This document shows positions 1-8,554 of a DNA stretch of 9,507 bases, in pieces. The notes beneath the pieces are model-generated. The model worked only from the letters and a program-made list of their open reading frames with translations. It ran no database searches and was not told where the DNA came from. Source of the DNA: an uncultured Collinsella sp. (GTDB lineage Bacteria > Actinomycetota > Coriobacteriia > Coriobacteriales > Coriobacteriaceae); contig USJQ01000026.1 of NCBI GenBank assembly GCA_900554985.1, forward strand, positions 1 to 9,507, read 5' to 3'. Positions within the stretch are counted from its first letter, which is position 1. The number at the start of each line of letters is the position of its first letter. The position numbers and the translations under genes were made by a program.

Positions 1-53
1 GTGGAATAGTTCCTGTTTTTGCTGCTGAAGGCTTTGAGCAGGAACTATTCCAC
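1..53. repeat. Perfect 15-bp inverted repeat (hairpin-forming intergenic element)
   Basis: Positions 1-15 (GTGGAATAGTTCCTG) are the exact reverse complement of 39-53. The stem can extend to 18 pairs with G-U wobbles at 16-18/36-38, leaving a 17-nt loop. Each arm also contains its own partial dyad (GGAA-3-TTCC at 3-13 and 41-51). There is no T-run after the right arm, so it is a poor terminator on the + strand. It lies just upstream of the promoter of the next gene, so it could be an operator pair, a dispersed palindromic repeat, or the end of an upstream gene. The window edge prevents seeing whether it continues to the left. Confidence 0.8.
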
Positions 54-59
54 CGCAAC

Positions 60-88
60 TTATGAGGGGGCGGGGGATGCGATAGTAT
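60..88 (+). promoter_or_regulatory. Candidate promoter of the GntR-family gene
   Basis: A -35-like TTATGA (60-65) is separated by 17 nt from a -10-like TAGTAT (83-88). The same TAGTAT hexamer occurs upstream of glnA (2054) and ligA (6248). The predicted transcript start near 95 lies after the GTG at 92, which favours the downstream ATG at 134 as the real start. Confidence 0.45.
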
Positions 89-133
89 TACGTGGTGATA
101 TTCGACAAACCGTGGGCTTCATTCGAGGGCTTT

Positions 134-826
134 ATGGAACAACACCAGCATTATCAGAGCCTGCAAGACCAGGCATACAACGCATTGCGCTCCAAGATCA
201 TCTATGCCGAGCTCAGGCCCGGCACGCGCCTTTCGGCGATTGGTCTGGAAAAGGAGACGGGAATCGGGCGCACGCCCATTCGCGAGTCCGTTGTGCGCCT
301 GCGCGAGCAGGAGCTGGTGGAAACGCGTCCCAAAAGCGGCACCTATGTCTCAAAAATCAGCATGGAACGCGCCGAGAACGCCTGTTTCTTGCGCGAGAAA
401 CTCGAAAGAAGCGTACTCATTAAATGTTGTTCGTCTGCCACGCCCGAGCAAAAGCATCGGCTCGAGCAGATTCTTGCCGAGTCCGAGTCTCTCGACCATA
501 GCGAAACGCGTCGTTTCTTTGACCTGGACAACCTGTTCCATGAGACGTGTTTTGCGATTGCCGGCCGTCACATGTTGTGGGATTGGATGAAGAGCGTCAA
601 TACGCATTTTGAGCGATACAACTGGTTGCGTATGGTGTCGCAAGATCTTGATTGGGAGCCGATTCGTCGACAGCATCGCCGAATTCTCGAGGCCATTAAG
701 AGGGGCGATACCGACACGGCGAGCTATCTGGCAGAGACACACCTGCACCTGATGCCCGAGGAGCAAGGCCCGGTTATTGCCTTGCATCCCGACTATTTTG
801 AGCTGCCTAAAGACTCGTCTATCTAG
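134..826 (+). CDS. GntR-family transcriptional regulator, FadR/FCD subfamily
   Basis: Predicted 230-residue DNA-binding repressor or activator. Residues 8-75 form the N-terminal winged helix typical of GntR proteins, including GIGRTPIRESVVRL at about 43-56 and the wing segment KSGTYVSKI. The C-terminal part (about 82-205) is a helical FCD ligand domain. Its usual metal/acid-binding set is visible: D132 and H136 (DNLFH), H181 (RRQHRRILEAI) and H203 (AETHLH). FCD proteins commonly sense carboxylate metabolites such as sugar acids or organic acids; the ligand here cannot be read from sequence. I chose ATG 134 because GAGGG lies just upstream and the start at GTG 92 would precede the likely transcript start. 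The length is normal for the family. No metabolic target gene is visible downstream; the next gene is another regulator. A controlled operon may lie to the left of the window. Confidence 0.9.
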   Translation: MEQHQHYQSLQDQAYNALRSKIIYAELRPGTRLSAIGLEKETGIGRTPIRESVVRLREQELVETRPKSGTYVSKISMERAENACFLREKLERSVLIKCCSSATPEQKHRLEQILAESESLDHSETRRFFDLDNLFHETCFAIAGRHMLWDWMKSVNTHFERYNWLRMVSQDLDWEPIRRQHRRILEAIKRGDTDTASYLAETHLHLMPEEQGPVIALHPDYFELPKDSSI

Positions 827-857
827 CCCATCATCGCATCTGCTCGAGACGCAAAAA

Positions 858-883
858 CGATGCTGCTCATCTGCAGCGTTTTG
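858..883 (+). terminator. Weak stem-loop after the GntR-family gene
   Basis: A 7-bp stem (860-866 with 873-879, one G-U pair) around the 6-nt loop TCATCT is followed by a short T-run (879-882). This is consistent with a weak intrinsic terminator between two separately transcribed regulators. The T-run is short, so the call is tentative. Confidence 0.3.
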
Positions 884-912
884 AAGCCGAGTTTTTAAAA
901 AATGCCTAAAAT
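881..912 (+). promoter_or_regulatory. Candidate promoter of the LacI-family gene
   Basis: TAAAAT (907-912) matches the -10 consensus at five of six positions. TTGAAG (881-886) resembles a -35 box, but the spacer is 20 nt, longer than ideal. A start site near 919 would support translation from ATG 950 rather than ATG 902, which would overlap the -10 region. Confidence 0.35.
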
Positions 913-949
913 GGCTCAGACTGCCGACAATTGGGAAACGGGGTGCGCT

Positions 950-1972
950 ATGGCGCAGATGAGGATTAAGGACATTGCTGCCGAGGCGGGCGTGAGCCCG
1001 GCCACGGTCTCGCGCTATCTCAACAACCGCCCCGGGCAGATGACCGAGGAAACCCGTGCTCGCATCGCGGCAGTTATCGAGCGCACCGGCTATCGTCCAC
1101 GTGCCGCCGCGCGCAATCTGCGCAGCTCGCGTACCAACCTCATCGGCGTGATCTTGGCCGACATTGCTAACCCGTTCTCCAGCGCCATGCTCGAAGGGCT
1201 TTCCGCTAGTGCCGCCGCGCGCGGCTGCTCGCTTATGACTGCCATTAGCGGCAATGATTCCGCCAAGGAAGCAGAGTCGCTCACCAGACTTATCGATGCC
1301 GGTGTGGACGGCCTGGTCGTCAACACCTGTGGCGGCAACGACAAGGCGATTGCCGCGGCTGCGGGACGCCTGCCCGTCGTGCTGCTCGACCGCGATGTTG
1401 CCGACGGCGGTGTCGATCTGGTGACCTCCAACAACCGTGAGCTGGTCGCCGGCCTGGTAGACGCCTTGGCTGTCGCGGGCAGCGAGCGCCTGTGCCTGCT
1501 CACCGAGGCAAGCGACGACAGCCCTGTGCGTCGCGAGCGTGCCGAGGCCTTTGCCGACGAGCTTTCGCGCCGCGGTCTTGCGGGCGAGGTCGTCACCCTG
1601 GCCGACGGTGGCGTCGAGGGCGTCAGTCGCCTGGACGAGACCATCCGCGAGTATGCGGGTAAAAAGCTCGGCCTCATTGCCGTCAACGGCTTGGTTTTCC
1701 TGCGCCTGACCGAGGCGCTGGCCCAGCTGGGGCCCTCGTTGCCGGCGGGTCTCAAGATCGCGACGTTTGACGACTATCCCTGGAACCACGTGCTCTTTGG
1801 CGGTGTGACCACGGCCGCGCAGGACACCCTCACCATTGCCGAGCGCGTGGTCGAGCGCCTGTCCGAGCGCATCGACGTTGTTACCACTACGGTGGGCGAT
1901 GCCGCAAGGCTCGCCCCCAAGCGCATCGAGATCCCCGGCCACATCGAACACCGCGCTTCGACCTCACGCTAA
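950..1972 (+). CDS. LacI-family transcriptional regulator
   Basis: Predicted 340-residue sugar-responsive DNA-binding protein. The N-terminus carries the classic LacI helix-turn-helix (RIKDIAAEAGVSPATVSRYL, residues 5-24). The hinge helix region (AARNLRSSRTNLIGVI, about 53-68) follows. The rest is a periplasmic-binding-protein-like effector domain, starting with ILADIANPFSSAMLEG and ending in a segment containing TFDDYPWNHVLFGGVTTAAQD. The latter resembles KdgR-like members that respond to sugar acids, but this is only a family resemblance. ATG 950 is preferred because LacI proteins start a few residues before the IKDIA motif and because the candidate promoter overlaps the upstream ATG 902. 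Its ribosome binding site is weak (ACGGGG). The gene stands alone, with a probable terminator behind it and no adjacent sugar-use genes. Confidence 0.92.
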   Translation: MAQMRIKDIAAEAGVSPATVSRYLNNRPGQMTEETRARIAAVIERTGYRPRAAARNLRSSRTNLIGVILADIANPFSSAMLEGLSASAAARGCSLMTAISGNDSAKEAESLTRLIDAGVDGLVVNTCGGNDKAIAAAAGRLPVVLLDRDVADGGVDLVTSNNRELVAGLVDALAVAGSERLCLLTEASDDSPVRRERAEAFADELSRRGLAGEVVTLADGGVEGVSRLDETIREYAGKKLGLIAVNGLVFLRLTEALAQLGPSLPAGLKIATFDDYPWNHVLFGGVTTAAQDTLTIAERVVERLSERIDVVTTTVGDAARLAPKRIEIPGHIEHRASTSR

Positions 1973-1981
1973 CCATTCGTT

Positions 1982-2009
1982 CGTGACGGCCTGTTCGCGC
2001 ACGTTTTTT
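1982..2009 (+). terminator. Probable intrinsic terminator of the LacI-family gene
   Basis: CGTG (1982-1985) plus CG (1987-1988) pair with CG (1998-1999) plus CACG (2000-2003), with a one-base bulge and a 9-nt loop. Six Ts follow immediately (2004-2009). The stem is short but the T-run is good, and it sits 10 nt after the stop codon. Confidence 0.5.
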
Positions 2010-2010
2010 G

Positions 2011-2071
2011 AGCGCTTGATACGCTTTAACCCTGCGGAAACATTTTTCTGCGATAGTATCTGCGATATAGA
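2011..2071 (+). promoter_or_regulatory. Promoter region of the glnA homologue
   Basis: An AT-rich stretch in GC-rich surroundings. The best -10 candidate is TAGTAT (2054-2059), with a second weak one at GATATA (2064-2069). There is no good -35 at the right distance from TAGTAT. A good -35-like TTGATA (2016-2021) has only a weak partner near 2039-2044. A promoter lacking a -35 next to an activator site is plausible. The exact start is uncertain. Confidence 0.35.
2026..2041 (+). promoter_or_regulatory. Candidate GlnR-type binding box upstream of glnA
   Basis: TTAAC (2026-2030), six bases, then GAAAC (2037-2041). This fits the actinobacterial GlnR half-box pair gTnAC-n6-GaAAC with a single mismatch (T for the leading G). 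It lies 12 nt before the TAGTAT -10 candidate, a reasonable activator position. No second box pair follows at the usual spacing, so this is a single-site match found by eye. Confidence 0.35.
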
Positions 2072-2106
2072 CCAGTCGAAACCCGCCCGAAAGAAAGGGG
2101 AGCGAC

Positions 2107-3444
2107 ATGAACCAGCAGAACATCGATTACGTACTCCGCTCCGTAGAGCAGCGTGATATCCGCTTTGTGCGTCTGTGGTTTGTCGACATTCTCGGCCGCC
2201 TCAAGAACTTTGCCATTAGCCCCGAGGACCTCGAGGTCGCTTTTGAGGAGGGTATTGGCTTTGACGGCTCCGCCATCGAGGGCTTTGCCACGCCCGAGGA
2301 AGCCGACATGCTGGCGGTTCCCGATGCTTCGACCTTCCAGGTTCTGCCGTGGCGCCCGAGCCACAACGGCGGCGCCCGCGTGGTCTGCGATGTGTGCACT
2401 CCCGATCGCGAGCCCTTTGCCGGCGACCCGCGCGATGCCCTTCGCCGCATGTTCCGCAAGGCCGAGAAGGCTGGCTACCTGCTCAACGTGGGCGCCGAGC
2501 TGGAGTACTATTACTTCCCCGACGAGCACACGCCCGAGCCGCTCGACAACGTGGGCTACTTCGATCTTTCGGTGAGCGATGCCGCCCGCGACCTGCGCCG
2601 CAACACGGTCCTCACGCTCGAGAAGATGTCCGTGCCCGTGGAGTACACCTTCCACGCCGCCGGCCGCTCGCAGCACGGCATGAGCCTGCGCCACGCCGAG
2701 GCCCTGAGCATGTCCGACGCCATCACCACGGCCAAGCTCATCATTAAGCAGCAGGCCTACGAGAGCGGTTGCCACGCCTCCTTTATGCCCAAGCCGTTGG
2801 CGGGCGAGGACGGCAGCGCCATGTTTTTGCATCAGTCGCTGTTCGACCACGACGGCAACAACGTCTTTTGGGGCGAGGACGACGATAAGTACCACCTCTC
2901 CGATATCGCCAAGCACTACATGGCCGGCATCCTGGCGCACGCGCGCGAGATCAGCGCCATCACCAACCCCACGGTCAACTCGTACAAGCGCATCACCACG
3001 GGTGGCGACTCTGTGCCGCAGTACGCCACGTGGGGCCTGCGCAACCGCGCAAGTATGATCCGCATCCCGGTCTACAAGCCCGGCAAGCAGCTTTCCACGC
3101 GCATTGAGCTTCGCAGCCCCGATCCCATGGCAAACCCGTACCTGGTCAACGCCGTCACGCTGGCGGCCGGGCTTGACGGCATCGAGCGCAAGCTGGAGCT
3201 CCCGCCCGAGGCCACGGCCGAGACGCTCAAGCTTACCAGCCGCCAGATGCTCGAGGCCGGTTACGCGCCGCTGCCGCGCTCGCTCAAAGAGGCGCTCGAC
3301 GTGTTTGAGGACTCGCAGTTTATGAAGGATGCCCTCGGCGAGCACATCCATAGCTTCTTCCTCAAAAAGAAGCGCGACGAGTGGCATAAGTTTGAGTCTA
3401 CGATCACCGAGTGGGAGATCAAGCACTACCTGGCGAACTCCTAA
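2107..3444 (+). CDS. glnA: Type I glutamine synthetase homologue with altered metal-ligand positions
   Basis: The 445-residue protein has the length and layout of GSI-alpha glutamine synthetases, which make glutamine from glutamate, ammonia and ATP in the cytoplasm. The beta-grasp N-terminal part ends in FDGSAIEGF (52-60); the catalytic domain includes GAELEYYYF (129-137), HASFMPKPL, NSYKR, RNRASMIRIP and TRIELRSPDPMANPYL (331-346). E131, E133 and E334 occupy metal-ligand positions. However, the usual HHEVAPGQHE segment reads FHAAGRSQHG (182-191), putting A184 and G191 where two metal-binding glutamates belong. The usual GSGMH reads GSAMF, putting F240 at a metal-binding histidine. The flap glutamate is replaced near D301. 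It may therefore be an altered or inactive paralogue. An AGGGGAG ribosome binding site lies 4 nt before the ATG. The GlnR-like gene follows after 50 nt with no terminator between, so the two are probably co-transcribed. Confidence 0.88.
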   Translation: MNQQNIDYVLRSVEQRDIRFVRLWFVDILGRLKNFAISPEDLEVAFEEGIGFDGSAIEGFATPEEADMLAVPDASTFQVLPWRPSHNGGARVVCDVCTPDREPFAGDPRDALRRMFRKAEKAGYLLNVGAELEYYYFPDEHTPEPLDNVGYFDLSVSDAARDLRRNTVLTLEKMSVPVEYTFHAAGRSQHGMSLRHAEALSMSDAITTAKLIIKQQAYESGCHASFMPKPLAGEDGSAMFLHQSLFDHDGNNVFWGEDDDKYHLSDIAKHYMAGILAHAREISAITNPTVNSYKRITTGGDSVPQYATWGLRNRASMIRIPVYKPGKQLSTRIELRSPDPMANPYLVNAVTLAAGLDGIERKLELPPEATAETLKLTSRQMLEAGYAPLPRSLKEALDVFEDSQFMKDALGEHIHSFFLKKKRDEWHKFESTITEWEIKHYLANS

Positions 3445-3494
3445 TCGCGCTGGCTTGTTCCAGTACGATTGAGCTCATTTCTTTGGAGGCCGAT

Positions 3495-4157
3495 ATGTCC
3501 GAAAAGAGTGCCCTGTTCATGGCGCGCACGACGCGCTTCCACGAGTTTGCCCGCAGCTTGACGACCACCCTGGGTGTCGAGGTGAGCCTGGCAACCCCCG
3601 ATTCGCCGACTGCGGCGCACGACTTTGACCTGCTGATTCTCGATTCCGATGGCATCCGCAGCGATCGCATCGATCAGATCGCCAAGTGGCTTGACGATCG
3701 CGGCGGCGTTCCCATGCTGGTGATCGTCGACGACGAGGCGCTCGGCACCCTGCGTCTGCCGAATCATGCGCATGCCGACTTTATATGCCCCACGGCGACG
3801 CCCAACGAGCTCAAGGCGCGCGCGCAGCGCCTGATGGGCGAGGAGGAGACCGTCACCGCCGACGATGTGCTCAATATCGATAACCTCGAGATCAACCTGG
3901 CTACCTACCAGGTGACGCTCGATAACGAGCCCATCGACCTGACGCTGATGGAGTACTCGCTGCTGAGCTTTTTGGCGACGCACCCCAACCGCGCCTACAG
4001 CCGCGAAGTGCTGCTGCACCGCGTGTGGGGCTTTGAGTACTGCGGCGGCACGCGTACCGTCGACGTGCACATCCGACGCATCCGCTCCAAGGTGGGCCCG
4101 CAGATCGCGGCACACATCACCACCGTCCGCGGCGTGGGCTATCTGTTTAAGGACTAG
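3495..4157 (+). CDS. OmpR-type response regulator with atypical receiver, GlnR-like
   Basis: Predicted 220-residue DNA-binding regulator. The C-terminal winged helix (about 145-219) is a clear OmpR/PhoB domain, including DLTLMEYSLLSFLATHP and GGTRTVDVHIRRIRSKVG (about 184-201), closely resembling actinobacterial GlnR. The N-terminal receiver is degenerate: the acidic pair after strand 1 is absent, the usual Thr/Ser and Lys positions are not conserved, but the aspartate after strand 3 is kept as D50 (LLILDSD). GlnR proteins show this same single-Asp pattern and act without a partner kinase; no kinase is adjacent here. A GGAGG box (3485-3489) five nt before ATG 3495 fixes the start. Placement right after the glnA homologue supports a role in nitrogen control. 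Another orphan OmpR-type regulator is possible, so no symbol is given. Confidence 0.88.
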   Translation: MSEKSALFMARTTRFHEFARSLTTTLGVEVSLATPDSPTAAHDFDLLILDSDGIRSDRIDQIAKWLDDRGGVPMLVIVDDEALGTLRLPNHAHADFICPTATPNELKARAQRLMGEEETVTADDVLNIDNLEINLATYQVTLDNEPIDLTLMEYSLLSFLATHPNRAYSREVLLHRVWGFEYCGGTRTVDVHIRRIRSKVGPQIAAHITTVRGVGYLFKD

Positions 4158-4161
4158 ATTT

Positions 4162-4198
4162 CCACCACAAAGGGGACAGGTACCTTTGTGGTGGTTTT
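4162..4198 (+). terminator. Strong intrinsic terminator with GGGGACAGG loop
   Basis: A perfect 12-bp stem (CCACCACAAAGG at 4162-4173 with 4183-4194) encloses a 9-nt loop and is followed by TTTT (4195-4198). It begins 5 nt after the stop of the response regulator and ends the glnA unit. The GGGGACAGGTACC segment in the loop region resembles dispersed palindromic repeats seen in gut bacterial genomes, so this may be a repeat element serving as a terminator. Confidence 0.85.
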
Positions 4199-4289
4199 GC
4201 CGCAGGTGCGGGTTCCTCTCGAATCTGCAACAGAACTTAAGCCTTCCTAAAAGATTGCGTTCTCATACACGTGCACCCGCATATTGGGG

Positions 4290-4295
4290 TACAAC
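4290..4295 (+). promoter_or_regulatory. Tentative -10 element for htrA
   Basis: TACAAC (4290-4295) is the best -10-like hexamer in the 114-nt gap between two hairpins; there is no convincing -35 (TTGCGT at 4255-4260 is too far away). The hairpin at 4313-4336 lies downstream, so a transcript starting here would carry it in the leader. Confidence 0.2.
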
Positions 4296-4312
4296 TCAAC
4301 GTGAACAATGAT

Positions 4313-4347
4313 GGCCCGCCACATGTTTGGCGGGCCTTTGGTTATTT
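4313..4347 (+). terminator. Terminator-like hairpin in the htrA leader
   Basis: A perfect 8-bp GC-rich stem (GGCCCGCC at 4313-4320 with GGCGGGCC at 4329-4336) has an 8-nt loop and is followed by an interrupted T-rich tract (TTTGGTTATTT). Only 15 nt separate the stem from the htrA ribosome binding site, too little for a promoter in between. Either htrA transcripts run through it, making it an attenuator-like leader element, or it is a weak terminator of upstream transcription. Confidence 0.5.
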
Positions 4348-4365
4348 GACGAAAGGATCGCAGCT

Positions 4366-5835
4366 ATGAGCGAGTACGATTCCCAGCGTCCCCAGGATGC
4401 GGGCAACGCCGGCGAGACCCAACAGCAGCCGCGTGTGCAGGTAGAGTCGACGCCTGCCGATGGCAGCAACATTCCTTACGTGCAGGCATACGACACGCAG
4501 ACCGGAAAGCCGCTGGGCAGCCAGCAGGTTGTAAACAAGCACACGGTGGTCAAGACCAAGACCAAAAAGCTGCCGATCTTTATTACGGCACTCGCTGGCT
4601 GTGCCTGCGGAGCCTTGCTGGTCATTGCGCTCATTATGAGCGGCACGCTCAATATCGGTGGCGGCAAGAACGCCGTGACGGCGGGCGCTTCGGGTTCATC
4701 GACGCAAAAGATCACCATTGACTCCGAGGATACTACGCTGGCCGAGGCCGTTTCCGCCAAGGCCCTGCCCTCCGTCGTTTCTATCACTGCCACTTCGAGC
4801 GGCAGCCAGAATGGCTCGCTTTCGCAGTCTGCCGACGAGTCGGACAACTCGGGCAGCGTCGGTTCGGGCGTGGTGCTCGATACCGAGGGCCACATCCTCA
4901 CCAACAACCACGTGGTCGATGGTTACGACCAGTACGTGGTGACCATGGACGACGGCACTACCTACGAGGCCGAGTTTGTGGGCAACGATGCTTCGAGCGA
5001 CCTAGCCGTCATCAAGCTCAAGGACGCCGACGCCTCCAAGCTCACGCCGATCGAGATCGGCGACTCTTCCAAGCTCAACGTGGGCGAGTGGGTCATGGCG
5101 ATCGGCTCGCCGTTCGGCAACGAGCAGTCTGTCTCCACGGGTATCGTGTCGGCGCTGTATCGCTCCACGGCCATGAGCTCTACCAACGGCAACACCATCT
5201 ATGCCAACATGATCCAGACCGATGCCGCCATCAACCCGGGTAACTCCGGTGGTGCGCTCGTCAACGACAATGGCGAGCTGGTGGGTATCAACTCGCTCAT
5301 CGAGAGCTACTCGGGCTCCAGCTCGGGCGTGGGCTTTGCCATTCCGGTTAACTACGCCAAGAACATTGCCGACCAGATCATCGATGGCAAGATGCCGGTG
5401 CATCCGTACATGGGCGCTACGCTTTCGAGCGTCAACGCGCTCAACGCCCGCACCAACAAGCTGAGCACCGATAGCGGCGCGTACGTGGCGAGCGTCGTCG
5501 AGGACGGTCCCGCCGCCAAGGCTGGCATCCAAGAGGGCGATGTCATTACCAAGCTGGGCGACGACGAGATTACGAGCGCCGATGGCCTGATCATTGCGCT
5601 GCGCAGCCACGAGGTGGGCGAGAAGGTCGAGATCACGCTCATGCGCGGCAAGGAAGAGAAGAAGGTCACCGTCGAGCTGGGCTCCGACGAGGAGCTGCAG
5701 AACCAGCAGCAGGACGACAGCTCGACCGACACCGGCAACGGCGGTATTACCGACGAGCAGCTGCGCCAGTACCTGGAGGAGCTGCTGGGCCAGCAGGGCC
5801 AGGGCCAGGGTCAGGGCTACGGTCAGGGTTACTAA
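4366..5835 (+). CDS. htrA: HtrA/DegP-like membrane-anchored serine protease with PDZ domain
   Basis: Predicted 489-residue protein for extracytoplasmic protein quality control. A hydrophilic N-terminal tail (1-68) precedes one membrane segment (about 69-93, LPIFITALAGCACGALLVIA), giving an outward-facing protease. A Ser/Asn-rich linker leads to the trypsin-like domain with the full triad: H182 (TNNHVVD), D212 (SSDLAVIKL) and S294 (GNSGGAL). One PDZ domain follows, including GPAAKAGIQEGDVITKLGDDEI. The C-terminus has an acidic/Gln-rich linker and ends in a Gly-Gln-Tyr repeat tail. This is the usual actinobacterial or firmicute layout with a signal anchor and a single PDZ. ATG 4366 is chosen because AAAGGA (4352-4357) lies 8 nt upstream and the upstream ATG 4327 falls inside a hairpin. 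A good terminator follows, so the gene appears monocistronic. Confidence 0.95.
   Translation: MSEYDSQRPQDAGNAGETQQQPRVQVESTPADGSNIPYVQAYDTQTGKPLGSQQVVNKHTVVKTKTKKLPIFITALAGCACGALLVIALIMSGTLNIGGGKNAVTAGASGSSTQKITIDSEDTTLAEAVSAKALPSVVSITATSSGSQNGSLSQSADESDNSGSVGSGVVLDTEGHILTNNHVVDGYDQYVVTMDDGTTYEAEFVGNDASSDLAVIKLKDADASKLTPIEIGDSSKLNVGEWVMAIGSPFGNEQSVSTGIVSALYRSTAMSSTNGNTIYANMIQTDAAINPGNSGGALVNDNGELVGINSLIESYSGSSSGVGFAIPVNYAKNIADQIIDGKMPVHPYMGATLSSVNALNARTNKLSTDSGAYVASVVEDGPAAKAGIQEGDVITKLGDDEITSADGLIIALRSHEVGEKVEITLMRGKEEKKVTVELGSDEELQNQQQDDSSTDTGNGGITDEQLRQYLEELLGQQGQGQGQGYGQGY
5794..5832 (+). repeat. Short CAGGGY tandem repeats coding a GQ/GY-rich tail
   Basis: Repeated CAGGGC/CAGGGT/TACGGT units encode the extreme C-terminus of the HtrA-like protein, GQGQGQGYGQGY. 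The repeat sits in coding frame and probably forms a flexible, disordered tail. Unit number could vary between strains by slippage. Confidence 0.75.
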
Positions 5836-5861
5836 CGAGCCACTCCACACATAGCGAAGCC

Positions 5862-5904
5862 AGAGGGGGCTGTTCCGCCAGTGCGGGACGGCCCCTCTTT
5901 TCTT
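5862..5904 (+). terminator. Intrinsic terminator of htrA
   Basis: A long GC-rich stem (AGAGGGGGCTGTTCCGC at 5862-5878 with 5883-5898, one bulge and two G-U pairs) has a 4-nt loop and is followed by TTTTCTT. It begins 26 nt after the htrA stop codon. Confidence 0.85.
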
Positions 5905-5906
5905 AT

Positions 5907-5937
5907 TGATCCGTTGGGGACGGAGGAAAACGGATCA
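5907..5937. repeat. 31-bp hairpin repeat with GGGGACGG loop
   Basis: TGATCCGTT (5907-5915) pairs perfectly with AACGGATCA (5929-5937) around the loop GGGGACGGAGGAA. The design (arm, GGGGAC-R-G loop, arm) matches the hairpin at 4162-4194, although the arms differ. It is probably a dispersed palindromic intergenic element. It has no T-run and directly follows the htrA terminator. Confidence 0.7.
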
Positions 5938-5972
5938 CTTGGGGCTGATAAGAGGCCTGGTTCGTAATGGTC

Positions 5973-8495
<2,523 letters not shown>

Positions 8496-8524
8496 CGCAT
8501 CGATAACCAAATTGAAGATCCGCC

Positions 8525-8545
8525 CGGAAAGCATGATGCTTTCCG
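8525..8545. terminator. 21-bp near-perfect palindrome after ligA
   Basis: CGGAAAGCAT (8525-8534) and ATGCTTTCCG (8536-8545) are inverted around a single base. As RNA it would form an 8-bp stem with a 5-nt loop. The T-run (CTTTT at 8551-8555) comes 5 nt after the stem, so it is an imperfect terminator for ligA. Alternatively it is a protein-binding dyad for the toxin-antitoxin promoter. Confidence 0.45.
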
Positions 8546-8554
8546 ATAGGCTTT

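Noticed and set aside
92..133. GTG 92 as the start of the GntR-family gene
   Set aside because: It lies at or before the predicted transcript start and lacks a good ribosome binding site; ATG 134 fits better.
350..1951. Very long open frame on the minus strand opposite both regulators
   Set aside because: It runs antisense to two clear regulator genes, has no recognisable domain and low-complexity composition, and is expected in GC-rich DNA with biased codons.
2026..3426. Long minus-strand open frame opposite glnA
   Set aside because: It mirrors the codon structure of a certain GS gene; no domain or ribosome binding site supports it.
4199..4312. Possible tRNA or small RNA between the two hairpins
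   Set aside because: No cloverleaf, T-loop or conserved RNA motif could be drawn from this stretch.
4308..4349. Possible 13-codon leader peptide overlapping the hairpin before htrA (ATG 4308 to TGA)
   Set aside because: There is no ribosome binding site upstream and no run of regulatory codons.
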